A DNA stretch of 64,000 nt from DATARH01 sp963789255 (GCA_963789255.1 CAWBJW010000001.1:62001-126000), one strand, 5' to 3'; positions 44,403 to 53,805 are shown, counted from the stretch's first letter. Numbers and translations are program-made. Notes: generated from the sequence alone by a model not told the origin.

Positions 44403-46225
44403 CGCTTCCCGCCATCGAAATAGCCGCGCGGCGTATAGAGGCGTGGCTTCTCGCCGGCGATGAGCCTGGTGCGGCGGTTGCCGACCAGCACCAAACTCAG
44501 CATGTCGGCGTCGGCGCGGGCCAATTCGTCGAGCCGAAGCACCTGCTGCCTCTCGCCGGCGCGGCCGAGATTGCGGGCGATGACGCACGGCGTATCGGGC
44601 GGGCGATGCGCGAGCACGAGCCGCGCGGCCTCGGCGAGCCGGTCCCGCCGCCGCGCCGAGCGCGGGTTGTACAGCGCGATGACGAAATCGGCGCACGCCG
44701 CTGCCTCGATCCGGGCGCGGATCGAGCCCCACGGGGTCAGCAGGTCGGACAGCGAGATCGCGCAGAAATCATGCCCGAGCGGCGCCCCGACGCGGGAAGC
44801 TGCGGCCTGCATCGCGCTGACCCCGGGGGCGACGACGATCTCGACCGCCGACCAGTCGCGGCGCCGCTCGCGGTCGATCAGCTCGAAAACCAGCGCGGCG
44901 AGGCCGTAGATGCCGGGATCGCCCGACGAGACCAGCGCCACAGAGCGGCCCGCGGCGGCGAGGTCGAGGGCGAGGCGCGCGCGCTCCGCCTCGGCGCCGA
45001 TTTCGCTGTCGTGGCGGCATTTGCCGGCGATCGCGCGGCCGAGCAGATCGAGATAGAGCCGGTAGCCGACGATGTCCTCGGCGCTGTCGAGCAGGGCGCT
45101 CGCTTCGGGCGTGCGCCAGGCCGGGTCGCCGGGGCCGATGCCGATGACCGCCAGCCGGCCGCGCCGGCGGCCGATTGCCGTCGCATCGATCGGAGCCGGA
45201 GCGCACGCGACGGCGCATGTTGCACGCCGCGACTGACGCCTGGGGCCGACGAGCCGGCCCTCGGGCCCGGAAGCGGCCAGCGCCGCGCCCTCGGCCACCC
45301 CCCAACAGCCGGTCGCGCCAAACGCCGCTTCCGAGCGCACGGTCAAACGCGGCGTCTCGGCAAGGAGGCGGGATGCCGGAAAGAACCGCGCCGGAACCCC
45401 GAGCGACTGGGCGAGCGCATGGATACCCGGTTCGTCCGCCTTGAGCGCGACTGATACGATGGCGGCCACCGCACCCGCGGCAAGCCCGGCTTGCGCCAGG
45501 CTGTCGCGCGCTAAAGCGGCGATCTCCTCGGCCGGGCAGAAGCGCTCGCAGCCGATCCCGAGCGCCAGAACCGGGGGGTGAAAGACGAGGGCCTCGCTAT
45601 CGGCGGGACAGGCGCGGTCGGTGACGATGACCTGGCGGGAAGCTGCTGGCGTCCAATCGACCGAACCCGCGCGCAGCCAATCCGCCGCACCGGACTCGTC
45701 GATCAGCGCCACCGGTTCGCCGGCGAGCAGCGCGGCGGCGATCGGCTTGATCCGCTCGGGGTTGGCGATATGCCAGCCGGGCGGCGCCTCGTCGAGGGCG
45801 AAACCGAGCCGCAAATCCCCGGCGGTGGTGATCGCGGCGACGCAATTCACCTCCTCCGCGAGTGCCTCGGCGAGCGCGCGAGCGAGGGCATTGGCGCCGC
45901 GATGGCCGCCGAGCAGCGGCACCGCGACCGAGCCGTCTTCGGCGAGCGCGACGACCGGCGGCTCCATCCGCTTGTCGTCGATCAGCGGGGCGAGGGCGCG
46001 GATCAGGATGCCGCTGGCGCACAGCCCGACGATCGGCCGCCCGGCGGCGAACAGCTCGGCAAAGAGCGGTACCACCCGGTCGTAGGCTTCGTCCCAGTCG
46101 CCGACCTGCGCCCGCGGACCGTAAAGCCATGCCCCGGGCAGCACATCGCGCACAAGGCGGCCGAGCGCGGCGCCGCCCGGCCCCAAGACGACGATCGCGG
46201 CGCCGGTCGGCAGCCCGCGTTTCAT
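44399..46225 (-). CDS. cobJ: CbiG-CobJ fusion: cobalamin biosynthesis protein CbiG and precorrin-3B C17-methyltransferase
   Basis: Two functions in one 608-residue chain. The N-terminal CbiG part (about residues 1-340): IVVLGPGGAALGRLVRDVLP, VPLFAELFAAGRPIVGLCAS, VALAEDGSVAVPLLGGHRGA, then LALGIGCERFCPAEEIAALA (CbiG C-terminal domain). CbiG opens the delta-lactone of cobalt-precorrin-5A. The CobJ part starts near LAVIGIGPGDPAWRTPEASA with SVALVSSGDPGIYGLAALVF and VVAPGVSAMQAAASRVGAPL, and contracts the ring at C17 methylation. The stop overlaps the cobM start; the start overlaps the cobI end. Such fusions are known in several bacteria. Confidence 0.9.
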   Translation of the reverse strand: MKRGLPTGAAIVVLGPGGAALGRLVRDVLPGAWLYGPRAQVGDWDEAYDRVVPLFAELFAAGRPIVGLCASGILIRALAPLIDDKRMEPPVVALAEDGSVAVPLLGGHRGANALARALAEALAEEVNCVAAITTAGDLRLGFALDEAPPGWHIANPERIKPIAAALLAGEPVALIDESGAADWLRAGSVDWTPAASRQVIVTDRACPADSEALVFHPPVLALGIGCERFCPAEEIAALARDSLAQAGLAAGAVAAIVSVALKADEPGIHALAQSLGVPARFFPASRLLAETPRLTVRSEAAFGATGCWGVAEGAALAASGPEGRLVGPRRQSRRATCAVACAPAPIDATAIGRRRGRLAVIGIGPGDPAWRTPEASALLDSAEDIVGYRLYLDLLGRAIAGKCRHDSEIGAEAERARLALDLAAAGRSVALVSSGDPGIYGLAALVFELIDRERRRDWSAVEIVVAPGVSAMQAAASRVGAPLGHDFCAISLSDLLTPWGSIRARIEAAACADFVIALYNPRSARRRDRLAEAARLVLAHRPPDTPCVIARNLGRAGERQQVLRLDELARADADMLSLVLVGNRRTRLIAGEKPRLYTPRGYFDGGKR

Positions 46226-46977
46226 TAGCCCTGCCCCCCTTCCGGCGCGGGAGATAGCCCGCGCCTATCGGGCTGGCGGACCTTCGATCCGCCACGCCAT
46301 ACCAGCGCCGTGGCGAAGTAGGGCACGCTCGCCGGGTCGATCGTCGCGAGCGCCGCGACCCGTTGGTTCGGCAGGCTGGCGCGCTCGACATAGATCGCGC
46401 CATCGAGCAGCCCAAGGCGCGCCAGAACCCGGCACAGCTTCGGGAAATGGCTGCCGAGCTTGATGACCGCAGCCGCATCGACCGCCATCAGGCGCCGGGC
46501 GAGCGCCTCCTCGTTGAGGGTGGCGGGGATCACCGACATGCTGTCGTCGCGCTGGACGAGCGGTGCCGATGCCGCAGCGGCGCAGGCGGTCAGCGACGAG
46601 ACGCCGGGCACGATCGCGACCGGGTGGCGCGCGGCGAGAAGATTGAGGATCCCGGCGAAGCTGCCGTAAAACAGCGGATCGCCCTGGCACAGATAGGCGA
46701 TATCCTCGCCGGCATCGAGCACCGCGGCGAGCTGTGCCGCCGCCGCCTCGTAGATCGCGGCCGGCGGCGACCCGGGCCGCATCGGGAAGCGGATCGCGAT
46801 CTCCCGTTGGCCCTGGTCGAGCCACTCCGCGACGATAGCCCGGGCGAAGCTGGCGCCGCCCTCGGGTGCCGGATAGGCCACGACCGGGGAGGCGCGTAAG
46901 AGGCGCAACGCCTTCAGCGTCACCAGTTCGGGGTCGCCAGGTCCGAGGCCCAGCCCATAGAGGCGCCCATTTGTCAT
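46225..46977 (-). CDS. cobI: Precorrin-2 C20-methyltransferase
   Basis: SAM-dependent methyltransferase at C20 of precorrin-2 (or cobalt-precorrin-2). LYGLGLGPGDPELVTLKALR is the entry block; VAYPAPEGGASFARAIVAEW, IAYLCQGDPLFYGSFAGILN and VAIVPGVSSLTACAAAASAP are the SAM-binding loops; SVIPATLNEEALARRLMAVD is the C-terminal lobe. ATG 46975-46977 (TNGRLYGLG) is preferred to a Met 6 codons upstream. Start and end touch the glycosyltransferase and cbiG-cobJ genes. About 250 residues. Confidence 0.92.
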   Translation of the reverse strand: MTNGRLYGLGLGPGDPELVTLKALRLLRASPVVAYPAPEGGASFARAIVAEWLDQGQREIAIRFPMRPGSPPAAIYEAAAAQLAAVLDAGEDIAYLCQGDPLFYGSFAGILNLLAARHPVAIVPGVSSLTACAAAASAPLVQRDDSMSVIPATLNEEALARRLMAVDAAAVIKLGSHFPKLCRVLARLGLLDGAIYVERASLPNQRVAALATIDPASVPYFATALVWRGGSKVRQPDRRGLSPAPEGGQG

Positions 46978-46978
46978 G

Positions 46979-48628
46979 TCAGTCTGGTGCGACATTGTAA
47001 AGCGTCAGGACCATCCGCTGGCCATTCGAATAATCAAGCCCGCGAACGCTGCCAACGGGTCTTGCTACGAGATTGCGCGTGCTCAAGGCCTGCCGGAACA
47101 TCGTATCGTCGCGGCCGCTGACCAGAGCTTCGCCGCCGCCGGCGAGCGCCTCGGCCGCGCCGTCCGGCGTCGTAAGCCGCAGGTCGGTACCAGCCAGGAA
47201 GACCAGGCTCGGCTCGCTGTAGCCGACCGCTACCAGCGGCATCGCCGCGCCGGCAGGGTGGCGCGCCATCAGGCCGGCCGCCGCGCGGCTCAGCCACAGC
47301 CGATCCAGCCCGGGCAGCACGCTCAATGCCGCCGGCATCGCAAACGCGAGCGACAACGCCGCGAAGACCGCCGTCGCGATGCCCGGGCCCGGCCGATAAT
47401 GGATGAGCACCGCCGCGAGAGCGGGCAGCGCCACGGCGCCGATCACGCCGGGTATCGCGAGGTGATCGCCAAAGCGCAGCGGCAATCCGACCAGCAGCGC
47501 CGCCAGCCCCAGGGTGACCACGACCCAAAGCCCCTTGACCAGCAAATCGAGCCGCCGCGGCCAGCCCGCTTCCTGGAGCTTCGCGCCATCGGCAAGAGCG
47601 GCGGCAGCAAGGAGGGCGAGCGCTGGAAACAGCGGCAGCGCATAATGCGGCAGCTTTGTCGGCACCAGCTCGAGAACGACCCAGGCCGGCACCAGCCAGG
47701 CGAGCAGGAAGCGCTCCGCCGGATTGTCATGCCGGCGCCAGCCGCGGACCATTGCGGGAACCAGCAGCAGCGAGCCGGGCCAAAAACTCGCCAGCGACAT
47801 CAGCAGATAGGAGAACGGCGGCGCACCGTGCGATTCCTGCGCGCCGATCAGCTTCATCATCAGATCGCCGCCCAGCGCGTCGGCGAGAAAGCGGCCTTGG
47901 GTGGCGCGCTCGATCGCGACCAGCCAGGGCGCGATGGCAGCGATCAGGACGATGATGCCGGCCACCGGATAGAGGCCACGCAGCCAGCGCACGTCGCGAT
48001 CGGCGATCGCCAGCGCAGCGGCAGTCGTGATCGCCAGGGCCGGCCCCAGCGGGCCCTTGAGAAAAATCGCTGCGATTTCGCCGGTCCAGAACAGGGCGGG
48101 TATCGAGAACGGCACTGGCTGGCCGGTACGGGCCCGAACATAGGCGAGGCCGAGTGCCCCCTGGCCCGCCGTGATCGCGGCCAAGAGAGCCGCGTCGGTC
48201 TTGGCGATATGCGCCTCGGCAACCACGCTGAGCGCGCTCGCCAGCAGCACCGCTGCGATCATGCCGATAGCGCCGCGGAACAGCGCCGCTCCGAACGCGA
48301 AGGTCAACAACACGGCCGTCATTCCCCCCAACAGCGACGGCACGCGGTAGGGCCAGATCGCGGTGGAAGCCGGGGTGCTGAAGGCGCTGACTGCGACGGC
48401 TTGCAGCCAATAAATGCCCGCCGGCTTCTTGTTGCGCGCCTCGTCCTGGAAGCGGATCCGCAGGAAATCGCCGGTTTCCAGCATCTGGCGCGTTGCCTGG
48501 GCAAACCGCGCTTCGTCGCGGTCGAGCGGCGGGATCGCGGCAATTCCCGGGAGGTAGAGCACCAGGCACAGCCCGGCGAGCAGGACAAAGGGCCGCACGC
48601 CGAAGAGCACACCGGCCGAGCACCGCAT
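46979..48628 (-). CDS. ArnT-like membrane glycosyltransferase (GT-83/PMT family)
   Basis: Polytopic glycosyltransferase of the GT-C fold. After an N-terminal helix (LLAGLCLVLYLPGIAAIPP) comes the family block LDRDEARFAQATRQMLETGD, FLRIRFQDEARNKKPAGIYW, resembling ArnT, and many hydrophobic segments follow. It probably moves a sugar from a lipid carrier to lipid A or a similar acceptor; the specific sugar is not known. Length is 549 residues. It sits between cobL (stop at 48630-48632) and cobI on the same strand within the cobalamin operon, an odd place for such a gene. No domain links it to cobalamin. Confidence 0.85.
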   Translation of the reverse strand: MRCSAGVLFGVRPFVLLAGLCLVLYLPGIAAIPPLDRDEARFAQATRQMLETGDFLRIRFQDEARNKKPAGIYWLQAVAVSAFSTPASTAIWPYRVPSLLGGMTAVLLTFAFGAALFRGAIGMIAAVLLASALSVVAEAHIAKTDAALLAAITAGQGALGLAYVRARTGQPVPFSIPALFWTGEIAAIFLKGPLGPALAITTAAALAIADRDVRWLRGLYPVAGIIVLIAAIAPWLVAIERATQGRFLADALGGDLMMKLIGAQESHGAPPFSYLLMSLASFWPGSLLLVPAMVRGWRRHDNPAERFLLAWLVPAWVVLELVPTKLPHYALPLFPALALLAAAALADGAKLQEAGWPRRLDLLVKGLWVVVTLGLAALLVGLPLRFGDHLAIPGVIGAVALPALAAVLIHYRPGPGIATAVFAALSLAFAMPAALSVLPGLDRLWLSRAAAGLMARHPAGAAMPLVAVGYSEPSLVFLAGTDLRLTTPDGAAEALAGGGEALVSGRDDTMFRQALSTRNLVARPVGSVRGLDYSNGQRMVLTLYNVAPD

Positions 48629-48629
48629 C

Positions 48630-49837
48630 TCAGCCGGGCTTTGTCGCGGTCAGCTGGGTCACGGTCAATAGCGGCCGCCAGACATGGTGGCCGCCAAGCG
48701 GCGCTGCGCGGCTGACCGCGATCCGGGTCAACTCCCCGCCATATCGTGCCTGCCAATCGAGAATTGCGCGTTCACCCTCGATGCTGACGACATTGGCGAC
48801 GAGCCGCCCCCCGGGCGCAACGCCGCCCACAGCGCCGGCAGCAACACGGCTTGGCCGATGCCGCCGCCGACAAAGATCGCATCGGGTGGCGGGAGGCCGG
48901 CCAGTGCCGCCGGCACGGTATCGACGATGATCTGCAACTCCGGGACACCGAGTGCCGTGGCGTTGCGCGCGATGACAGAAGCGCGCGTTGGGTCTTGCTC
49001 GACGGCGATCGCGGCGCCGCCTTCGCTCGCGCGCAGCCATTCGATCGCGATCGAGCCGCACCCGGCCCCGATATCCCACAGGGTTTCGCCGGGCAGCGGC
49101 GCGAGCCGCGCCAGCGTCATCGCGCGCACTTCCCGCTTGGTCAGCTGGCCGTCGTGCTCGAAGGCGTCGTCCGGCAGCCCGGCGAGCCGCGACAGCGCGC
49201 TGATGCCGGGCACCGGCTCGCATTCCAGCGCAATCATGTTGAGGTCGGCGCTCTGCCGCTCGCCCCAGTCGCGCGCCGTGCCGTGCTGGACTGCCTCGCG
49301 CGGCCCGCCGAGATGCGCGAACACGGTCATCCGGCTCGGCCCCCAGCCGGCCGCTGCCACAAGCGCCGCCACCCGACCAGGCGTCGTGCCATCCTGCGAC
49401 AGCAGGAGACAGCGTCGATTTGGCGCGAGATGAAGCCGCAGACTGTCGATCGGCCTAGCGTGCAGCGAGAGCGCCGTGCAATCGGCGATCGCCCAGCCGA
49501 GTCGGGCGGCGGCCAGGCTGAAGGCGCTCGGCGTCGGCACGATCGTCATCTCGTCGGGCCGGAAATGGCGCGCCAGCACAACGCCGACCCCGTACCACAG
49601 CGGGTCGCCGCTTGCCAGCACCGCGAGCCTTGTGCCGCGGCGGGCTGCGATGTCGGCGAGCGTGTCGGCGAGCGGCTGCCGCCACAACAGCCGCTCGGCC
49701 TCGCCCTCCGGCACCAGCGCCAGATGGCGGGCGCCGCCGACCAGGGTTTCTGCGGTCTCGATCAGAGTGCGCGCGGCGTGGGTCACCCCGGCAAGCCCGT
49801 CCTCGCCGATGCCGATGACGCTGAGCCACGGCGTCAT
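48630..49837 (-). CDS. cobL: Precorrin-6Y C5,15-methyltransferase (decarboxylating), frameshifted near 48812
   Basis: Bifunctional enzyme: the N-terminal C5-methyltransferase half starts WLSVIGIGEDGLAGVTHAAR, with LAVLASGDPLWYGVGVVLAR and PSAFSLAAARLGWAIADC. The C-terminal C15-methyltransferase/decarboxylase half has LWDIGAGCGSIAIEWLRASE and PPDAIFVGGGIGQAVLLPAL. Near RPGG the frame is lost; the right continuation (RLVANVVSIEGERAILDWQA, then LLTVTQLTATKPG) is in another frame to TGA 48630-48632. The break is at a run of six C (GCCGCCCCCCGGG), which fits a sequencing indel. ATG 49835-49837 overlaps the cobH stop by 4 bp. Confidence 0.88.
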
Positions 49838-51537
49838 CCGGGCATTTTCCCCTGCAGCGCGTTGACCGCGGCGGCGGCCAGCGCGCTGCCGCCGCGCCGG
49901 CCTTTGAGCGTGACATAGGCGATCCCCCGGCCGAACCCGATCAGCGCTTCCTTGGCCTCGGCGGCGCCGACAAAGCCGACCGGGAAGCCGAGAATGACGG
50001 CCGGCCGGTCGGCTCCCGCCGCGAGGATTTCGAGCAGGCGAAACAGCGCCGTCGGCGCGTTGCCGATCGCGACCACCGAACCTGCGAGGTGCGGGCGCCA
50101 CAATTCGACCGCGGCGGCGCTGCGGGTGGTTTTATGGGTTGCCGCGAGCGCCGCGACCGCGGGGTCGCGCAGGGTGCAGATGACCGGGTTTGCGGCGGGG
50201 AGCCGGTCGCGCGCGATGCCGGACGCGACCATCGCGCTGTCGACGAGGACCGCCGCGCCGCCCATCAATGCCCGTCGTCCGGCAGCGACGGCGCCGCGCG
50301 ACCAGGCGAGATCGTCGAGCAGCGCAACGTCCCCGGCGGCATGGGCGAGCCGCACCGCCAGCGGGCGCAGCGGCCGCGGAAAGCGCGCGACGCCGGCCTC
50401 GGCCCGGATCAGCGCAAACGACCGGCGGTAGATCGCCGCGGGATTGCGGAGGTAGGCGTATGTCGTGTTTCGAGTGCGCCCGGCTGATGGGCGGGTCGCG
50501 ATTGCCTCGTCGCTTTGCTCGTCGCGATGGCAGCTTTCTTTCGCTGCCTCTTCGGCGTCATTGCGAGCGAAGCGAAGCAATCTCGGGACAACATCGTCTG
50601 AAGGGGGCGGAGTGGCGGCTGCTCGCAGCGGGCGCTTCGGTACGGTGACGCCCAATGTCCAGGCCTCTTCGCTTTCGATGATTTGCCGTTCGGCTTTGGT
50701 CAAGTTGGGGGAGCCGGCAAACCACGCCGCCAAGTCGCCGGCGCGGTCGCGCGCAGCGAATATCTCGGCGACGGTGCGAACCTGGGCTTTATCGCGCGGC
50801 GGCCCGAGTTCCGGGCGAACCTTCCACCACGACGGCCAGACTTCGGCAAATACAATTCGGGCCTCGTCGGGCAGCCGCAATTCGGTCTCGAACGGCCAGA
50901 TGCGCGCGCGGTCCGCCCAGCGCGGATCAGTGCGCAACGCCCGAACGACAGGGATTCCCGTCAGGACCTGGCTCCCCACCGAACCGGTATAGGCCAGCTT
51001 CCAGCACGGCTGCGCCCCGACCATCCATTCGTCGATCAGCCGGCGCTCCTTTAGCGGTTCATTGCTTGTATGGCCCCGGTGATGACGCGGACCGAGAAAG
51101 TCGTGGGTAAAACCAACCGGACAGCCCCAGAACGGAAATCGCCCTTGCCCGTTTGTTACGCGCCGGTTGAGCGTCGCGCCGACGAAGAAGCGGTTGTTAC
51201 GGTTGTCCGGCTGGTCATCGACAAGCTTGCTGATCTCGCCCCACAGGACGCGCCACGGCGTACCGGTGAGGCCGAGTCGGGCGGCAAACCCGGCGGGGTA
51301 GCCGAACGGAAAGTCGAAGCCCGCAATAACGCGCTCGCCGCGCTCACTCGCTCCCGCCAGCATGTCGGCGAGGAGCTCCCTGGCCGCGTGGCGGGTCGGG
51401 GGATTGCAGACAGTCTCCCCATCCGCGCCGAGGCGGCAGATCCAGATGCTGTCGCGCCCGGTCTTCGGCTGGCTTGCCGCGCTCCAGTCGACGATCACAT
51501 ACGTATCGAACAGCAGTTCAGCCTCCTCAATCGTCAT
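49834..51537 (-). CDS. cobH: Fusion protein: domain of unsettled function plus precorrin-8X methylmutase
   Basis: One 567-residue frame from ATG 51535-51537. The N-terminal part (about 1-320) starts LFDTYVIVDWSAASQPKTGR with VIAGFDFPFGYPAGFAARLG, a conserved alphaproteobacterial family sometimes labelled (weakly) as molybdopterin guanine dinucleotide synthesis. Then comes a repeat-derived stretch (about 325-360) with RLLRFARNDAEEAAKESCHR. Then CobH: YLRNPAAIYRRSFALIRAEA, PANPVICTLRDP-type block, IGNAPTALFRLLEILAAGA and GFPVGFVGAAEAKEAL. CobH moves the C11 methyl to C12 to give hydrogenobyrinate. Its stop overlaps the cobL start. The fusion may be real or an artefact of the inserted repeat. 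Confidence 0.83.
   Translation of the reverse strand: MTIEEAELLFDTYVIVDWSAASQPKTGRDSIWICRLGADGETVCNPPTRHAARELLADMLAGASERGERVIAGFDFPFGYPAGFAARLGLTGTPWRVLWGEISKLVDDQPDNRNNRFFVGATLNRRVTNGQGRFPFWGCPVGFTHDFLGPRHHRGHTSNEPLKERRLIDEWMVGAQPCWKLAYTGSVGSQVLTGIPVVRALRTDPRWADRARIWPFETELRLPDEARIVFAEVWPSWWKVRPELGPPRDKAQVRTVAEIFAARDRAGDLAAWFAGSPNLTKAERQIIESEEAWTLGVTVPKRPLRAAATPPPSDDVVPRLLRFARNDAEEAAKESCHRDEQSDEAIATRPSAGRTRNTTYAYLRNPAAIYRRSFALIRAEAGVARFPRPLRPLAVRLAHAAGDVALLDDLAWSRGAVAAGRRALMGGAAVLVDSAMVASGIARDRLPAANPVICTLRDPAVAALAATHKTTRSAAAVELWRPHLAGSVVAIGNAPTALFRLLEILAAGADRPAVILGFPVGFVGAAEAKEALIGFGRGIAYVTLKGRRGGSALAAAAVNALQGKMPG
50498..50585. repeat. Inverted repeat inside the cobH fusion reading frame
   Basis: Arms at about 50498-50535 (CGCGATTGCCTCGTCGCTTT and on) and 50554-50585 (GCGTCATTGCGAGCGAAGCG and on) pair imperfectly. 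Coded in frame as RLLRFARNDAEEAAKES and further basic residues, joining two protein parts. Confidence 0.75.
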
Positions 51538-51611
51538 CCCCGGGCTCTGACCCACAGCTGTCCGGTTCCGCTTTTTCGAGGAATTCTACGGGCGATTTGA
51601 TCGCAAAGACT

Positions 51612-51708
51612 CCCCTCGGCCGGGCTTGACCGGGCCGTCCACGTCTTCCGCCCAGCGACCATGGCCCGCGAAAAGACGTGGGTGGCCGGGTCAAGCCCGG
51701 CCACGGGG
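51612..51708. repeat. Inverted repeat (GTGGCCGGGCTTGACCCGG family), second copy
   Basis: Arms 51612-51647 and 51673-51708 pair with a few mismatches (right arm contains GTGGCCGGGTCAAGCCCGGC). Lies between the fusion gene start and the cbiX stop. Confidence 0.8.
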
Positions 51709-51811
51709 TATCTGTGGTTGATCGCGAGCATCAGCATACAATCGAATTTGCTGGACCGGACAGCCGTGGGTGAAGCCCGGCAATGACGGGTGGGGGAGGG
51801 TCTTTGGGTTG

Positions 51812-52729
51812 CTATCCATGGTCATGATGACCGTCCGGATGAGAGTGGTGGTGATGATCGATGCCGGCGCCGCGGACGTGATGGTGATGGCCCTGTTGCG
51901 GCGTGCCGACCGCATCTTCGTGGCCGATTATCCGGGTGCGGTATTTGCACAGTTGGCAGTTCATCTTGGGCTCGCCCGCCGTGAATTCGCCGACGCGCTC
52001 GACAAACGTATCGATCACCCCGACATGGTCGCGCAGGTAGCCTGCCTTGACGAACTCGATCTGGGGAAAGCGCGATGCCACGCTATCGGTCTGGGCATAG
52101 ATGCGCTTGACCAGGACGCCGGTGAACAGGAAATAGGGAAACACGACGATGCGGCGGAAGCCGAGCCGTGCCGCGCGTTCGAGCGCCGCGTCAACCCGCG
52201 GATCGGCGACTCCGCTGAAGGCCACTTCGGCCCAGCCGAAACCCATACCTTCCCACAGCATGCGCGCGATCTTGGCGATGTTGGAATTGGCGTCGGGGTC
52301 GTTGGTGCCGCGCCCGACAACGACCAGCAGCGTATCCGAGCGCCCCTCCGGCACCGCAGCGGCGATCCGCGCGGCAGCGGCCTCGAGCAGCTTCGGGTCG
52401 ATCGCGAGGTCGCGGCCGAGACGAACCTCGATTTCCGGGTTGTCGGCCATGAAGCTGTTCATCTCCCACGGGAGATCATTCTTGACGTGGCTCGCGGCGA
52501 ACAGCATGCCCGGTATCGCCAGGATGTGGCGGGCGCCGCGCGCCGCCAGCGCGGCGAGGCCTTCGCCGATCGTCGGGCGGGCGAATTCGAGGTAGCCGGT
52601 GGCGAAATCACTGCCCGGCATGAGGCTCGCGAGGCGCGCGCGCAGGGCCGAAGCAGCCTCTTCGAACTCGCCGACCGCCTCGGGATCGCGGCTGCCATGC
52701 CCGCACAGCAGCACCGCGGTCTCCTTCAT
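51812..52729 (-). CDS. cbiX: Sirohydrochlorin cobaltochelatase with CxxC and His-rich tail
   Basis: Inserts cobalt early in corrin synthesis, into sirohydrochlorin. VLLCGHGSRDPEAVGEFEEA is the N-terminal metal-binding His block, with GARHILAIPGMLFAASHVKN the second His block; repeat halves follow (LLVVVGRGTNDPDANSNIAK, FRRIVVFPYFLFTGVLVKRI). The tail has NCQLCKYRTRIIGH (CxxC, likely Fe-S or metal) and His clusters (QQGHHHHVRGAG, DHHHHSHPDGHHDHG). 305 residues. ATG 52727-52729. Divergent from cobD with a 68-bp gap, and upstream of the cobH fusion on the same strand. Confidence 0.92.
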   Translation of the reverse strand: MKETAVLLCGHGSRDPEAVGEFEEAASALRARLASLMPGSDFATGYLEFARPTIGEGLAALAARGARHILAIPGMLFAASHVKNDLPWEMNSFMADNPEIEVRLGRDLAIDPKLLEAAAARIAAAVPEGRSDTLLVVVGRGTNDPDANSNIAKIARMLWEGMGFGWAEVAFSGVADPRVDAALERAARLGFRRIVVFPYFLFTGVLVKRIYAQTDSVASRFPQIEFVKAGYLRDHVGVIDTFVERVGEFTAGEPKMNCQLCKYRTRIIGHEDAVGTPQQGHHHHVRGAGIDHHHHSHPDGHHDHG

Positions 52730-52797
52730 CGCAAACCCTCCTGTCGGTTGATTGCGGCCGCGGCGCGGCCGACATTGGCGTCGAGATGCCCTGACCG
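52730..52797. promoter_or_regulatory. Short divergent region between cbiX and cobD
   Basis: 68 bp only. Both genes read away from it, so compact divergent promoters are expected; no boxes were identified. No cobalamin riboswitch is seen here. The sequence GGCCGCGGCGCGGCC is a short GC-rich dyad. Confidence 0.35.
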
Positions 52798-53805
52798 ATG
52801 ACCGTCACGATAATCCCGCCGAACCTTCACAACCCGCTCTTGCTGCTGCTCGCCGGCCTCGCGATCGACGCGGCGTTCGGCGACATGCGGGCGGTGTTCG
52901 CCCATGTCCCGCACCCGATCGTGCTGGCCGGCCGCGCCATCGCGTTGTTCGAGGGAAAGCTCAATCGCCCGAACCGCAGCGAGAAGAGCCGGCGCGAGCG
53001 CGGCATCGTCACGGTCATCGTGCTGGTCGCCGCCGCTTCCGGGTTCGGTTGGGCATTGCATCGGCTGTGCCGCGGCAGCCTCGCCGGCGCCTTCGTCGAG
53101 GCGCTGGCGATTGGCATCCTGGTCGCACAGCGCGGCCTTTTCCAGCATGTCGCCGCGGTCGCCGCGGCGCTCGAATGGCGCGGGTTGAGCGCAGGAAGGG
53201 AGGCGGTCGGACATATCGTCGGCCGCGACCCGATGCGGCTCGACCGGCATGGCGTCGCGCGCGCGGCGATCGAAAGCCTCGCCGAAAATTTCAGCGACGG
53301 CGTCGTGGCGCCGGTCTTCTGGTACCTGGTGCTCGGGCTGCCGGGCCTCTTCGCCTACAAGATGGCGAACACGCTCGACAGCATGATCGGGCACCGCTCG
53401 GCGCGCTATCGCAGCTTTGGCTGGGCGGCGGCCCGCGTTGACGATCTGTTGAACCTCGTGCCGGCGCGGCTGAGCGGCGTGTTGTTGGTCGGCGCGGCGC
53501 TGTTCGCCGGCGCGGCGCTGCCCGGGCATGCCTTCGCGGTGATGCTGCGCGACGGGCACAAGCATCATTCGCCGAATGCCGGCTGGCCCGAAGCGGCGAT
53601 GGCTGGCGCCCTCGGCCTCGCGCTCGCCGGGCCACGCCCCTACGCCGAGGGCGATGTCCTCGACCCGTGGCTCGGCGACGGCACGCCCGACGCGACGCCG
53701 GCCGACATTTTCAGGGCATTGCGGCTCTACACGCTGGCGTGCCTGCTGCTCGCCGGCCTCGTTCTCGGCGCGTGGCTGATGGCGCATGTCACGCGGCCCG
53801 GGTGA
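52798..53805 (+). CDS. cobD: Adenosylcobinamide-phosphate synthase (CbiB/CobD)
   Basis: Integral membrane enzyme that attaches aminopropanol (phosphate) to adenosylcobyric acid. PLLLLLAGLAIDAAFGDMRA, VFAHVPHPIVLAGRAIALFE, ARAAIESLAENFSDGVVAPV, YKMANTLDSMIGHRSARYRS and LRDGHKHHSPNAGWPEAAMA are the family signatures; several membrane helices. 335 residues, full length. The plus-strand stop overlaps the cobQ end (minus strand) by 17 bp, so these two genes converge. Confidence 0.94.
   Translation: MTVTIIPPNLHNPLLLLLAGLAIDAAFGDMRAVFAHVPHPIVLAGRAIALFEGKLNRPNRSEKSRRERGIVTVIVLVAAASGFGWALHRLCRGSLAGAFVEALAIGILVAQRGLFQHVAAVAAALEWRGLSAGREAVGHIVGRDPMRLDRHGVARAAIESLAENFSDGVVAPVFWYLVLGLPGLFAYKMANTLDSMIGHRSARYRSFGWAAARVDDLLNLVPARLSGVLLVGAALFAGAALPGHAFAVMLRDGHKHHSPNAGWPEAAMAGALGLALAGPRPYAEGDVLDPWLGDGTPDATPADIFRALRLYTLACLLLAGLVLGAWLMAHVTRPG

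Noticed and set aside
46976..48715. 579-codon plus-strand open frame opposite the glycosyltransferase
   Set aside because: Arg/Gln/His-rich, no membrane or catalytic pattern; shadow of the real minus-strand gene.
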